Assembly: GCA_046330935.1 (NCBI GenBank)
Contig: JAXLRU010000002.1
Span: forward strand, 372,001 to 436,000
DNA from: JAXLRU01 sp046330935
Lineage (GTDB): Bacteria; Actinomycetota; Actinomycetes; Actinomycetales; Kineosporiaceae
Length of the DNA stretch: 64,000 nt
Direction: 5' to 3'
Part shown: one piece after another, positions 32,977 to 41,335 of the stretch
How positions within the stretch are numbered: the stretch's first letter is position 1
How the letters are laid out: every line of letters begins with the position of its first letter
The notes under the pieces: model-generated
What the model saw: only the letters and a program-made list of their open reading frames with translations
Database searches by the model: none
Told to the model about the DNA's origin: nothing
Made by a program: the position numbers and the translations under genes

Positions 32977-33645
32977 TCAGGACGCCGGGCTCGCCACCCT
33001 CAGCCGGTTGCCCCACGGGTCGCGCACCTCGAACTCGCGGCCCCAGGGCTGCTCCGAGACGGCGGCACCGCACGCGGCGGCGCACTTGTCGACGTCGGGC
33101 ACCCACAGGTAGACCAGGGTGTCGGGCCGCGCGTCGCCCGCGTGCTCCGACAGGTGCAGGCGCGCGGCGTCCCGGACGACCCCCACGTAGAGCGGCAGGT
33201 GCGGCTCGAACCGGTGGCGGAACTCCTCGACGAAGCCCAGCCGGGCGTACCAGCGCACGGCGAGCGCGGCGTCGGCGACCCGCAGCACGGGGATCGCCTG
33301 CGCAGGACCGGGCCCCGGCACGGGCACGACGCCCGCCACGGCGCCGGCGTCGGCCACCTCGTGGACGTCGAGGACGGCCCCGATCGGCAGCGGCCCGTAG
33401 ACGTGCGGGAACCGCTCGCCGCTGCCGGAGACCTCCCAGCGGACGTCGGGCAGCAGCGTCTCGTCGACGGCGAGGACGACGAGCGGGCCGGCGTCGGCGA
33501 AGAACCGCGCCGCGGTCCGCGGCACCTGCTCGGCCGTCGAACAGTGGACGAAGCCGTCCGCGTGATCCATCGGGGACCCGGTGAACCGGGCGTCCCGGCG
33601 GAAGTCGCTCCACTCCCCCGGCAGCAGGATCTTGTAGACGGTCAT
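32977..33645 (-). CDS. DUF952 domain fused to a glyoxalase-like (VOC) domain
   Basis: 222 residues. Residues 1-100 match DUF952 (VYKILLPGEWSDFRRDARFT, DHADGFVHCSTAEQVPRTAA, ERFPHVYGPLPIGAVLDV). Residues 113-222 are a VOC beta-alpha-beta module (IPVLRVADAALAVRWYARLG, VYLWVPDVDKCAAACG, VSEQPWGREFEVRDPWGNRL). Each domain is usually found alone, so the fusion is uncommon. VOC proteins of this type bind small ligands such as bleomycin-like drugs. The function is unknown. ATG 33645. Confidence 0.82.
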   Translation of the reverse strand: MTVYKILLPGEWSDFRRDARFTGSPMDHADGFVHCSTAEQVPRTAARFFADAGPLVVLAVDETLLPDVRWEVSGSGERFPHVYGPLPIGAVLDVHEVADAGAVAGVVPVPGPGPAQAIPVLRVADAALAVRWYARLGFVEEFRHRFEPHLPLYVGVVRDAARLHLSEHAGDARPDTLVYLWVPDVDKCAAACGAAVSEQPWGREFEVRDPWGNRLRVASPAS

Positions 33646-33672
33646 GCCCCTGTCTACCTCAGGGTGGGCCGC

Positions 33673-34599
33673 TCAGCCCTTGAAGGCGCCCTCCATGATC
33701 CCGTTGATCAGGCGGCGGCCGACGAACACGAACAGCACGAGCAGCGGCAGCGTGGCGAGGAACGACCCGGACATGGCCAGGCCGAGGTCGATGTCGCGGT
33801 TGCTCTGCAGCGCCTTGATGGCGATCTGCGCGGTGAACCGCTCGGGCGACTTCAGCACCACGAAGGGCCAGAGGAAGTCGTTCCAGGCGGTGATGAAGCC
33901 GAACAGCCCCAGCACGAACGCCGCGGGGCGCACGAGCGGGAAGGCGATCCGCCAGAAGATCTGCCCCGTGGTGGCGCCGTCCACGCGGGCCGCCTGCAGC
34001 AGCTCGTCGCTGATGGTGGCCGCGATGTGCTGGCGCATCCAGAAGATGCCGAACGCGCTGACCAGCCCCGGCAGGACGAGCGCCTGGAGGGTGTCCACCC
34101 AGTTCAGCTTCGAGATGATCATGTACTGCGGGATGATCGCGAGCTGCGTGGGCACGGTCATCGTCAGCACGACGAACAGGAACAGCGGGTCCCGGCCGCG
34201 GAAGGTCAGCTTGGCGAAGGCGAACCCCGCCAGCGCGCACAGCACGGCCTGGCCGACGCCGACCCCCGTGGCCACCAGGGCGCTGTTGATCAGCGACCGG
34301 ACGAACGGGACGATCTCGAACACCTTCTGCGCGAGCGCCCAGAAGTTGTCGCCCGGCACGATCCGCGGCGGCATGCTGTACGCCGTCGCCGAGTCGGTCG
34401 AGGCCACGACGAGCATCCAGTACAGCGGGAAGACGAACACCAGGCTGAGCAGGACCAGCAGGGCGTACACCGGCTTCGACACCCGCCCCACCCGCCCGCG
34501 GCGTCCCCTGCCCGCCGCCGCCGTCCCCGTCGCGTCGACGATCGGGGGGACGGCGGCGGCGGTGACCGTGAGGTCGTCGCCCGTCGTGAGCCGACTCAT
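33673..34599 (-). CDS. Carbohydrate ABC transporter permease (MalG type)
   Basis: 308 residues, six membrane helices, with the binding-protein-dependent permease EAA motif AARVDGATTGQIFWRIAFPL and a C-terminal ALQSNRDIDLGLAMSGSF typical of MalG/CUT1 proteins. ATG 34599 overlaps the stop of the MalF-type gene. An N-terminal Thr/Ala/Gly/Arg-rich stretch of about 40 residues is poorly conserved. It forms the membrane channel with the product of 34596-35576. It lies 27 bp before the DUF952-VOC gene start, in the same direction. Confidence 0.9.
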   Translation of the reverse strand: MSRLTTGDDLTVTAAAVPPIVDATGTAAAGRGRRGRVGRVSKPVYALLVLLSLVFVFPLYWMLVVASTDSATAYSMPPRIVPGDNFWALAQKVFEIVPFVRSLINSALVATGVGVGQAVLCALAGFAFAKLTFRGRDPLFLFVVLTMTVPTQLAIIPQYMIISKLNWVDTLQALVLPGLVSAFGIFWMRQHIAATISDELLQAARVDGATTGQIFWRIAFPLVRPAAFVLGLFGFITAWNDFLWPFVVLKSPERFTAQIAIKALQSNRDIDLGLAMSGSFLATLPLLVLFVFVGRRLINGIMEGAFKG

Positions 34600-35576
34600 T
34601 CCTGGCCTCCACGGATGCGCGTCGCCAGCAGGTAGTTGACGGCGGTCGCGAGCACGACCATGACGAACAGGGCGACGCCGATGGCTGCCCCGTAGCCGAA
34701 GTGGAACCGCCCGAACGCCTGCTCGTACAGGAACAGCGTGAGCGTCTGGCACTGCCTGGCCGTGCCGCAGGTCTGGTTGGCGGTGGGGCTGAGCAGCAGC
34801 GGCTCGGTGAAGATCTGCAGGCCGCCGATCGTCGAGGTGACGATCGTGAAGATGATGATCGGCCGCAGCGACGGGACGGTGATGAACCGGAACTGTTTCC
34901 ACCCGCCCGCGCCGTCGACGGCGGCCGCCTCGTACACCTCGCGCGACAGCGACTGCAGGGACGCGAGGTAGAGCAGGGTGTTGTAGCCGGTCCACCGCCA
35001 CATCACCATCAGCGAGATGACGACGTGGCTGCCGAGGGTGGAGGCGGTGAAGTCGATCGGGTCGAGCCCCACCTGCCCGATCAGCCAGTTGAACAGGCCG
35101 TAGTCGCGGTCGAAGAGCTGCGCGAAGACGATCGTCGTCGCTGCCACCGAGGTGACGTACGGCACGAGCACGGCCATCCGGAACGCGGCCGCGAAGCGCA
35201 GGTTGGCGTGGTTGAGCAGGTGCGCGAGGCCGAGCGCGAGCAGCAGCTGGGGGATCGTCGAGATCGCCCAGATGCTGAACGTGTTGCGCATCGCGTTCCA
35301 GAACCGGTCGTCGCCCCACAACTTCGCGAAGTTGTCGAGGCCGACGAACGTGTGCTCCCCGATGGGGTTCCAGTCGAAGAGCGCGACGTAGAACGTGAAC
35401 AGCAGCGGGAACAGCCCGAAGACGGCGAACAGCAGGAAGAACGGCGCGACGTAGGTGTAGGGCGTGAGCCGTTCGCGGAACCCCTGCCGCACGGGGCGGC
35501 CCCTCTCGGGGGCCGCCCCGTGCACGCTCAGGGTGTCCGCGGCCGCGTCGATCACCGCACCCGGACGACCCGCCAT
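34596..35576 (-). CDS. Sugar ABC transporter permease (MalF type)
   Basis: 326 residues with six helices: YTYVAPFFLLFAVFGLFPLL, a family-typical FVGLDNFAKLWGDDRFWNAM, and the EAA loop EAAAVDGAGGWKQFRFITVP. A periplasmic-side loop with TCGTARQCQ contains two Cys, unusual in this family. It begins one base after the binding-protein stop (35578). No ATPase gene is in this cluster; such CUT1 transporters often share the MsiK-type ATPase encoded elsewhere. Confidence 0.9.
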   Translation of the reverse strand: MAGRPGAVIDAAADTLSVHGAAPERGRPVRQGFRERLTPYTYVAPFFLLFAVFGLFPLLFTFYVALFDWNPIGEHTFVGLDNFAKLWGDDRFWNAMRNTFSIWAISTIPQLLLALGLAHLLNHANLRFAAAFRMAVLVPYVTSVAATTIVFAQLFDRDYGLFNWLIGQVGLDPIDFTASTLGSHVVISLMVMWRWTGYNTLLYLASLQSLSREVYEAAAVDGAGGWKQFRFITVPSLRPIIIFTIVTSTIGGLQIFTEPLLLSPTANQTCGTARQCQTLTLFLYEQAFGRFHFGYGAAIGVALFVMVVLATAVNYLLATRIRGGQE

Positions 35577-35577
35577 G

Positions 35578-36855
35578 TCACTTGTCCACGGCGTTCTTGA
35601 CGTTCTTCAGCGCCGTCGTCCACGCGGCGTCGGGGGCGAGCTTGCCCTGTTCGACCGCGCCGAGGGCGTTGAGGAACTCGGTGCCGATCGCGGCGTCGTC
35701 GATGCCGATGTAGAAGGGCTTCAGGCCCGTCACCGACTCCGTGTAGATCTTGCCGACCGGGGCGCCGCCGAAGAACGGGTCGGTCTGGCCCGTGAGCTTC
35801 GGGTCGGTGTAGACCGACGGCGTGCTCGGCAGGGCGCCCGAGCTGATGAAGTGCTCCAGCTGGCCGGCCGGGGACTGCTGCTCGGAGATGTACTTCCACG
35901 CCGCCGTCACGTTCTTGGCGCGCTTGGGGATGGCCAGGTAGCTGCCGCCCCAGTTGCCGGCCCCGCCGGGGATCTTGGCGATGTCCCACTTGCCGGACGT
36001 CGACGGCGCGTTGGTGCGGATGGCGTTGAGCATCCACGACGGCGCGGCGATGACCGCGTAGTCGCCCTTGTTCATCGCCGCGGTCCAGCCGGCGGAGAAC
36101 GTGGACTGCTTGGCGATGACCCCGGACTCGATGAACTTCACGGTGAGGTCGAACGCATCCTTCACCTGGGGGTTGGTGTCGTAGACGGGCTCCTTGTCGG
36201 GCGAGTAGTACCGCTCGCTGCCCTGGTTGACCGCCTGGAAGTAGACGCTGGTGGCGGCGTTGTCGAGGAACGCCTTGCCGGTGGCGCTCTTGTACTGCTT
36301 GGCGACGTCGAGGAACTTGTCCCACGTGGGCCACAGCGCCGAGACCTGGTCGCGGTCGGTGGGCAGGCCCGCCGCCTGGAACAGGTCGGTGCGGTAGGCG
36401 ATGGCCAGGCCGCCGACGTCGGTCGGGATGCCGATGACCTTGCCGTCCTCGGTGCTGGACTGCGCGATCACCCAGTCGAGGTAGTCGTTCTTGGTCTTGT
36501 CGGCCCCGAGGGTGGTGAGGTCGACGAAGTTGTCGGGCGACTGCATGAACTTCGGTAGGTCGTCGCCCTGGATCAGCACGAGGTCGGGCACCTTGCCGCC
36601 CGCGAGCGCCGCCGTCAGGGCCTGCGCGGTCTCCGTGGAGCCGCCCACCTCGGTCAGCTTGACCTTCACGTCGGGGTGCTTGTCGGTGTACTCCTTCACC
36701 CCGGCCTTCTGGTTGATCCCGGTGAAGGACCAGAACTCGAAGGTCTTGGTGTCCTCACCGACCTTGTACGACCCCCCTTCGGATCCGCTGGTGCAGCCGG
36801 CGACGAGCAGCGCCATCGCGGCCAGTGCCGCTGCGGTGCCGAGACGGCGATTCAC
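35578..36855 (-). CDS. Sugar ABC transporter substrate-binding lipoprotein
   Basis: 425 residues from GTG 36855 (GGAGGCCCC upstream). Lipobox LVAGC, then a family-1 solute-binding fold: FEFWSFTGINQKAGVKEYTD, ALAGGKVPDLVLIQGDDL, VIGIPTDVGGLAIAYRTDLF, FSAGWTAAMNKGDYAVIAAP and NWGGSYLAIPKRAKNVTAAW. It is the first gene of the transporter operon; a perfect CGCGAAACAGTTTCGCG operator lies 78 bp before the start. A very long open frame continues upstream on the same strand, but it is a shadow of the GH genes. Confidence 0.9.
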   Translation of the reverse strand: MNRRLGTAAALAAMALLVAGCTSGSEGGSYKVGEDTKTFEFWSFTGINQKAGVKEYTDKHPDVKVKLTEVGGSTETAQALTAALAGGKVPDLVLIQGDDLPKFMQSPDNFVDLTTLGADKTKNDYLDWVIAQSSTEDGKVIGIPTDVGGLAIAYRTDLFQAAGLPTDRDQVSALWPTWDKFLDVAKQYKSATGKAFLDNAATSVYFQAVNQGSERYYSPDKEPVYDTNPQVKDAFDLTVKFIESGVIAKQSTFSAGWTAAMNKGDYAVIAAPSWMLNAIRTNAPSTSGKWDIAKIPGGAGNWGGSYLAIPKRAKNVTAAWKYISEQQSPAGQLEHFISSGALPSTPSVYTDPKLTGQTDPFFGGAPVGKIYTESVTGLKPFYIGIDDAAIGTEFLNALGAVEQGKLAPDAAWTTALKNVKNAVDK

Positions 36856-36932
36856 GGGGCCTCCCCCATCGACGGGAACGGGACGGTTCGGCCGTGAGGC
36901 GCCCTGGCGGACGTCGTCGCGGCCTGCCTGGC

Positions 36933-36949
36933 CGCGAAACAGTTTCGCG
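36933..36949. promoter_or_regulatory. LacI-type operator O1
   Basis: Perfect 17-bp palindrome CGCGAAACAGTTTCGCG upstream of the sugar transporter operon. It shares the core CGAAACWGTTTCG with 41177 and 41306, which flank the divergent GH39 and LacI genes. Confidence 0.88.
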
Positions 36950-37085
36950 AACTGACCGCGGTGCCAGCGTGCGTCGGTCAATCTAGGGGTGGCCCTGGCG
37001 GTGGTCAAGAGTCGGGAATCATCCAGAAATGGTGCTTCTCGTGCGGCGGAAGTGCGTCGTTCGTCCCTGTCCGCCCACACCCGTC

Positions 37086-39488
37086 TCACCGAAAAGGTTT
37101 CGACAACGACGGCGTCGCTCCCGCGGATCCGGCGGGACGGAGCCGCGTCACGACCTCCCTCGGCGCGCCCGGCCGCACCTCCAGTTGCCGGCTGCCGTGC
37201 GCAGGGTCGGCCGCCTCGCGGCAGGTGAGCGTGACAAGGCGCGGCGCGGTCGCGGAGAGCACCACCCGCACCCAGCCCTCCGCCGTGTCCCAGGCAAGCT
37301 CCTCCACGAGCACGCCGGCCCGGGTGGGGCTGCCCCGCAGTACGCCGCGCTCCCACCCGGCGGGCAGCGCCGACAGGAGGGAGATCCTGCCCGGCGCGGA
37401 GCCCAGCACCAGCTCGACGACGAGCGCCGGCAGCGCGTGGGCGGCGTCGGCGTTGTAGGTGCGCAGCCCGGGGTTGTGCGAGGTCATGAGGCTGCGATGG
37501 AGCATGTCGCGGCCGAGGATCCGGCCCACGTGCTCCTGCACGAGCCGCGGTTGCCCGAGCCGCGCGGCCACCAGCGCCCGGTGCAGGCTGCCGTGCGCCG
37601 ACAGGTCCTCCCCGCCCCGGGCCTCCAGCGCCGCCAGCGCCGCGCGGGCCAGGGCGGGGGTGTGCTCGGGGGTGATCTCGTGCAGCGGCCACACCGGGTA
37701 CAGGTGACTCACGTGCCGGTGGTCGAGCGGCGTCGCCAGCCCCGGCCACGCCCACTCGGCGAGCGCGCCCCGCTCGTCCACGCGGTAGGGCGGCAGGCGC
37801 GCCGCGAGCGCTCGCCACCTGTCGGCGTCCTCGGGGACGACCCCCGCGGCCGCCAGCACGCGGGGGACGCTCGCGCGCCCCTCGCGGACGAGACCGCGCA
37901 GGTGCGTGACGGCGGCGGCCGCCGTGACGAGCGCGTGGCGGGCCGCCGCGACGTCCATCGTCGCGTTCACCGCCGCCGCACCCTCGCCGTCGTCGGGGCC
38001 CACCTCCGGGGAGTACGAGGGCACGAGGACGACGTGCCCGGCCGCGTCGATCCTGGTCAGGACGTCCTCGAAGAACCGTGCGGCCTCCGCCAGCCAGGGC
38101 GCGAGGACGTCGGCGAGGAACGCGTCGTCGCCGTCGGCCTGCCAGCGTTCGAGCAGCGGCAGCAGCAGCCAGTCGGCCCCGGCGAGCCACATCGCCCAGG
38201 GCCAGTCCTCGTCGAGGTGGAACAGCCGGCCGTGCTCGCCGTCGGTGCGGCTGGGCGCCAGGAACCCCCTGGCCCCGTAGACGCTGCGGGCGTTGAGCCG
38301 CCAGTCGTCGGCCTGCGCGGCGACCATCGCGGCGTAGCCGTCCAACAGCTCCGGCATCCCGGTCGTCGTGAGGCCGGCGACCTGCAGGTTGAGGTTCGCG
38401 TCGGTCGTGAGATCGCCCGACCAGGCGGCCCCCCAGGCCCCCAGCCACAGGCCCGTCAGCCGGGGCGGCAGCACCCCGCACGAGCTGAGCAGCAGGTAGC
38501 GTCCGGAGGCGAAGAGGGCCTCCAGCAGGGCCGGGTCGAGGGGGTCGCGGCGGGCGCGGGCGAGCAGGTCGCCCACCATCGGCTCGGTGCCGGCGCCAGC
38601 GGGCCCGAGGTCGAGGCTGCAGCGGGCGAACAGCTCGCCGTGGACGGCGGCGTGCCGGTCCCGCAGGTGGTGGAGGTCGGCGGGGAGAGCGGCGAGGTCC
38701 TCGCGGAGCTCGTCCAGCGGCGGCGCGCCCGCCCACCTCTGCCAGCGGCTCACGAGCAGGACGCCGCGGGCGCCCCGCACGCGCACGACGTCGCCGTCCG
38801 CCGTCGCCGTCCCGCCGTCGAGGACCACCCGCGTGACGCCGGCGAACCCCTCCTCCGGCGCCCGCCCGGATGCCGCCTCCCCGGCGTCCGGCACCGGCGG
38901 GTACGTGGCGACGACGGTGAGCCACGCGCGTCCGTCGCCCTCCACCACCGCGCGCGTCCGGACGGCGATGTCGTCCGGCAGCCCGGGGGTCGCTGCGGAC
39001 AGGCGCAGGTCGACGTCGAGGGCCCGGCCCGTGATCTCGTGGACGGCCACGCGGTCGGGCCGGGAGACGAACGCGCGGTGGCGCCACGCCCCACCGCCCC
39101 AGGCGCTGGTCACCTCCCCGGTCGTGAAGTCGGTGCGCCGCTCGTAGCCCGCGGCGTCCGGCGCCGCGCCCGCCCCGTCGAGGTGCAGCACGTGCCCGGG
39201 GTGGAACGGCTGCGTCCACGCCAGCGGCCGCCCGTCGGTGAACCGGCGCTGCGCCTCCCGCCGACGCCCGGCCAGGATGAGGTCGCGGACCTCCTCCAGC
39301 CGGTCGGCGAGCGCGGGCGGCCCCATCGTGCGGCTGGGCCCGGGCAGCACGAAGCGGTGGTGGGTGTGGACGACGCGCTCGTGCCCGGGCGCGCCGAACA
39401 CCATGATCCCGTGCTCGCCGTTGCCGGCGAGAAAGGCGTCCTCCCAGATCAGGCCCGGGACGATGTCGCGGATGCCGGTGACGGCCAC
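37086..39488 (-). CDS. Glycoside hydrolase family 95 (alpha-L-fucosidase/alpha-L-galactosidase type)
   Basis: An 800-residue cytoplasmic GH95-like enzyme without a signal peptide. The N-terminal super-sandwich starts IWEDAFLAGNGEHGIMVFGA, and the (alpha/alpha)6 barrel has SGDLTTDANLNLQVAGLTTT (the Asn-x-Asn catalytic pair region), YSPEVGPDDGEG, RHVSHLYPVWPLHEITPEH and SLHRALVAARLGQPR. The C-terminal beta domain includes RISLLSALPAGWERGVLRGS. GH95 inverting enzymes remove terminal alpha-L-fucose or alpha-L-galactose. Being intracellular and next to an importer, it probably trims imported oligosaccharides. It starts 3 bp after the GH39 stop. Confidence 0.88.
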   Translation of the reverse strand: MAVTGIRDIVPGLIWEDAFLAGNGEHGIMVFGAPGHERVVHTHHRFVLPGPSRTMGPPALADRLEEVRDLILAGRRREAQRRFTDGRPLAWTQPFHPGHVLHLDGAGAAPDAAGYERRTDFTTGEVTSAWGGGAWRHRAFVSRPDRVAVHEITGRALDVDLRLSAATPGLPDDIAVRTRAVVEGDGRAWLTVVATYPPVPDAGEAASGRAPEEGFAGVTRVVLDGGTATADGDVVRVRGARGVLLVSRWQRWAGAPPLDELREDLAALPADLHHLRDRHAAVHGELFARCSLDLGPAGAGTEPMVGDLLARARRDPLDPALLEALFASGRYLLLSSCGVLPPRLTGLWLGAWGAAWSGDLTTDANLNLQVAGLTTTGMPELLDGYAAMVAAQADDWRLNARSVYGARGFLAPSRTDGEHGRLFHLDEDWPWAMWLAGADWLLLPLLERWQADGDDAFLADVLAPWLAEAARFFEDVLTRIDAAGHVVLVPSYSPEVGPDDGEGAAAVNATMDVAAARHALVTAAAAVTHLRGLVREGRASVPRVLAAAGVVPEDADRWRALAARLPPYRVDERGALAEWAWPGLATPLDHRHVSHLYPVWPLHEITPEHTPALARAALAALEARGGEDLSAHGSLHRALVAARLGQPRLVQEHVGRILGRDMLHRSLMTSHNPGLRTYNADAAHALPALVVELVLGSAPGRISLLSALPAGWERGVLRGSPTRAGVLVEELAWDTAEGWVRVVLSATAPRLVTLTCREAADPAHGSRQLEVRPGAPREVVTRLRPAGSAGATPSLSKPFR

Positions 39489-39491
39489 GGC

Positions 39492-41138
39492 TCAGCCGAG
39501 AGGGCCCAGCTCGACGACGGAGGCCACGGCCCAGGGGGTGAGGTCGAGGTCGAGCTCGAGCCGACCGTCGGCGTCGGCCAGCAGGGTCCGCAGCCGCAGC
39601 CGGTCGGCGACCTCGCGCAGCGCGGCCTCCTGCGGCCGGCTGAGGTTGACCGGCTCGCCCATCCGGTGCCAGGCCTCCGCGACGTTGGCGTGCTTCCAGT
39701 CGAGGGTGCGGACGAGGAACGCGGCCCCCGGCGCGAGCCCCTCGATCACGTGCCGGACCCGCCGGTTCGGGCCGTACTCGGCGAGCGACCGCGTCGCGGC
39801 GTAGGTGATCTCGGTACCGACGGCGCGCTCGCCCATCTCGTCGGGGTAGTTGTAGAAGACCCCGCTGACGGCGCCGGTGCGGCTGCTGCGGGTGAGGACG
39901 CCGTGGGGGGTGGAGGCGAGCAGCCGGTCGCCGAGCGCGGCGAGCATGGCCAGGGCGTGGAACGTCGGCTTGTGGATGCCCTGCTCGGTGACGAGGCCGA
40001 AGCCGCCGTGGAACGGGCCGATGCCCGCGCCGCCCTCCTCGAACACGTCGGTGAACGCCCAGTAGGCGAGCGAGTCGGTGAGGTCGGCGCAGCGCAGGAA
40101 CGCCCGGGTGATGTAGGTGGCCGCGAAGACCGTGTCGTGCATCGCGTCGCGGCTGGACGGCGAGGTCGACCACTCGGTGATGTGCAGCTCCGCGCCGGGG
40201 AACGCGCTCGCCGCGATCACCTTGCGCAGCACCTCCAGGTCGTCGGCCGTGGCGTCCCGGTGGCGCTTGATGTGGCGGGTCTCGCCGTTGGCGCCGTAGG
40301 CGAAGTCGGTGGGGTACAGGTGCGTCGTCACGAAGTCGACCGGGACGGCACGCTCGGCGCACCAGGCGAGGAACTCCTCGATCCACACCGGGCGCCACTC
40401 GAGGGCGTCGACGTCGGCGGCGGCCGCCGTCGCGTGCTGCACCTCGCGGTTCTCGTACTCCCCCTCGTAGCGGGTGTCGGGCACGAACACGCTGGTGGAG
40501 GGGCCGCCGACCTTCAGCTCGGCGTCCACCGCCTTGACCGCCCGCGCGCTCGCCTCGTACAGCTCGAAGTACTCCGTGCGGGTGCCGGTCCAGAACAGCG
40601 GCACGAGGTTGGGCTCGTTCCACACCTCGAACCGCCACTGCCGCACCTCGTCGAGGCCGTAGCGCTCCACCCAGTGGCGCACGGTGGCGGTGACGAGGTC
40701 GGACCAGCGGCCCATGTCCTGGGGCGGGCTGCAGTGGGCCTTCCACCAGAACAGCGTCTCGGTCTGGGTGGCGAGCTCGCGGGGCATGAAGCCGAGCTCG
40801 ACGAACGGGCGCGCGCCGGCGTCGAGGATCGCGTCGAAGACCTTGTCGACGTAGGAGAACGTGAACATCGGCTCGGACAGCACCTCGTCGGGGCCGAAAC
40901 CGCCACCGCGGGTGGCCCGGTAGACGAACATGTCGTCGTGGAACAGGCCGTGGAAGCGCACGTACCGCGCGCCGAGCACCGTGACGGCCTCGCGGAAGTG
41001 CTGTTGCCAGTCGGCCCGCAGCGCCTCGTTGGCGCGGCCGGCGCCCAGGCACTCGTTCCAGATGTGGCGCAGGACGGCGTCCCCGGCCGGGCGGCCGTCG
41101 ACCGTCAGCGGGGCCGGCTGGGACTCGGCGCTCGGCAC
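39492..41138 (-). CDS. Glycoside hydrolase family 39 (beta-xylosidase-like)
   Basis: 548 residues from GTG 41138, with AGAGGTGG as ribosome site. It is a clan GH-A TIM barrel with acid/base Glu in FEVWNEPNLVPLFW and nucleophile Glu in ELHITEWSTSPSSRDAMHD; other marks are RFHGLFHDDMFVY, FVELGFMPRELA and WAFTDVFEEGG. GH39 members are retaining beta-xylosidases or alpha-L-iduronidases. The start was chosen over an upstream ATG at 41192, because that ATG would place the operator inside the gene. No secretion signal, so it acts on imported oligosaccharides. Forms an operon with GH95. Confidence 0.9.
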   Translation of the reverse strand: MPSAESQPAPLTVDGRPAGDAVLRHIWNECLGAGRANEALRADWQQHFREAVTVLGARYVRFHGLFHDDMFVYRATRGGGFGPDEVLSEPMFTFSYVDKVFDAILDAGARPFVELGFMPRELATQTETLFWWKAHCSPPQDMGRWSDLVTATVRHWVERYGLDEVRQWRFEVWNEPNLVPLFWTGTRTEYFELYEASARAVKAVDAELKVGGPSTSVFVPDTRYEGEYENREVQHATAAAADVDALEWRPVWIEEFLAWCAERAVPVDFVTTHLYPTDFAYGANGETRHIKRHRDATADDLEVLRKVIAASAFPGAELHITEWSTSPSSRDAMHDTVFAATYITRAFLRCADLTDSLAYWAFTDVFEEGGAGIGPFHGGFGLVTEQGIHKPTFHALAMLAALGDRLLASTPHGVLTRSSRTGAVSGVFYNYPDEMGERAVGTEITYAATRSLAEYGPNRRVRHVIEGLAPGAAFLVRTLDWKHANVAEAWHRMGEPVNLSRPQEAALREVADRLRLRTLLADADGRLELDLDLTPWAVASVVELGPLG

Positions 41139-41176
41139 GGCGCCACCACCTCTCGTCGTCGGGGAGCGCGGGACGT

Positions 41177-41189
41177 CGAAACTGTTTCG
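41177..41189. promoter_or_regulatory. LacI-type operator O2
   Basis: Perfect palindrome CGAAACTGTTTCG, 39 bp before the GH39 start, well placed to block transcription of the GH39-GH95 operon. Confidence 0.88.
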
Positions 41190-41305
41190 CAACGTCCGTG
41201 CGCGTCGCGAACGCTAGGCGCGCGACTCGCGCGCGGTCAAGGATAGGGACGCCGACCTGTGCGGCTAGCGTGAGCCCGCGCCGTCCCAGACTGCCCCAGC
41301 TAGAC

Positions 41306-41320
41306 TCGAAACAGTTTCGA
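41306..41320. promoter_or_regulatory. LacI-type operator O3
   Basis: Perfect palindrome TCGAAACAGTTTCGA ending 15 bp before the lacI-family start codon, so the regulator probably controls its own expression. Confidence 0.88.
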
Positions 41321-41335
41321 CTTCCAGGAGGTTCC

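Noticed and set aside
37090..37102. A fourth LacI operator (CGAAAAGGTTTCG)
   Set aside because: It has mismatches in both half-sites and lies inside the last codons of the GH95 gene, so it is probably incidental.
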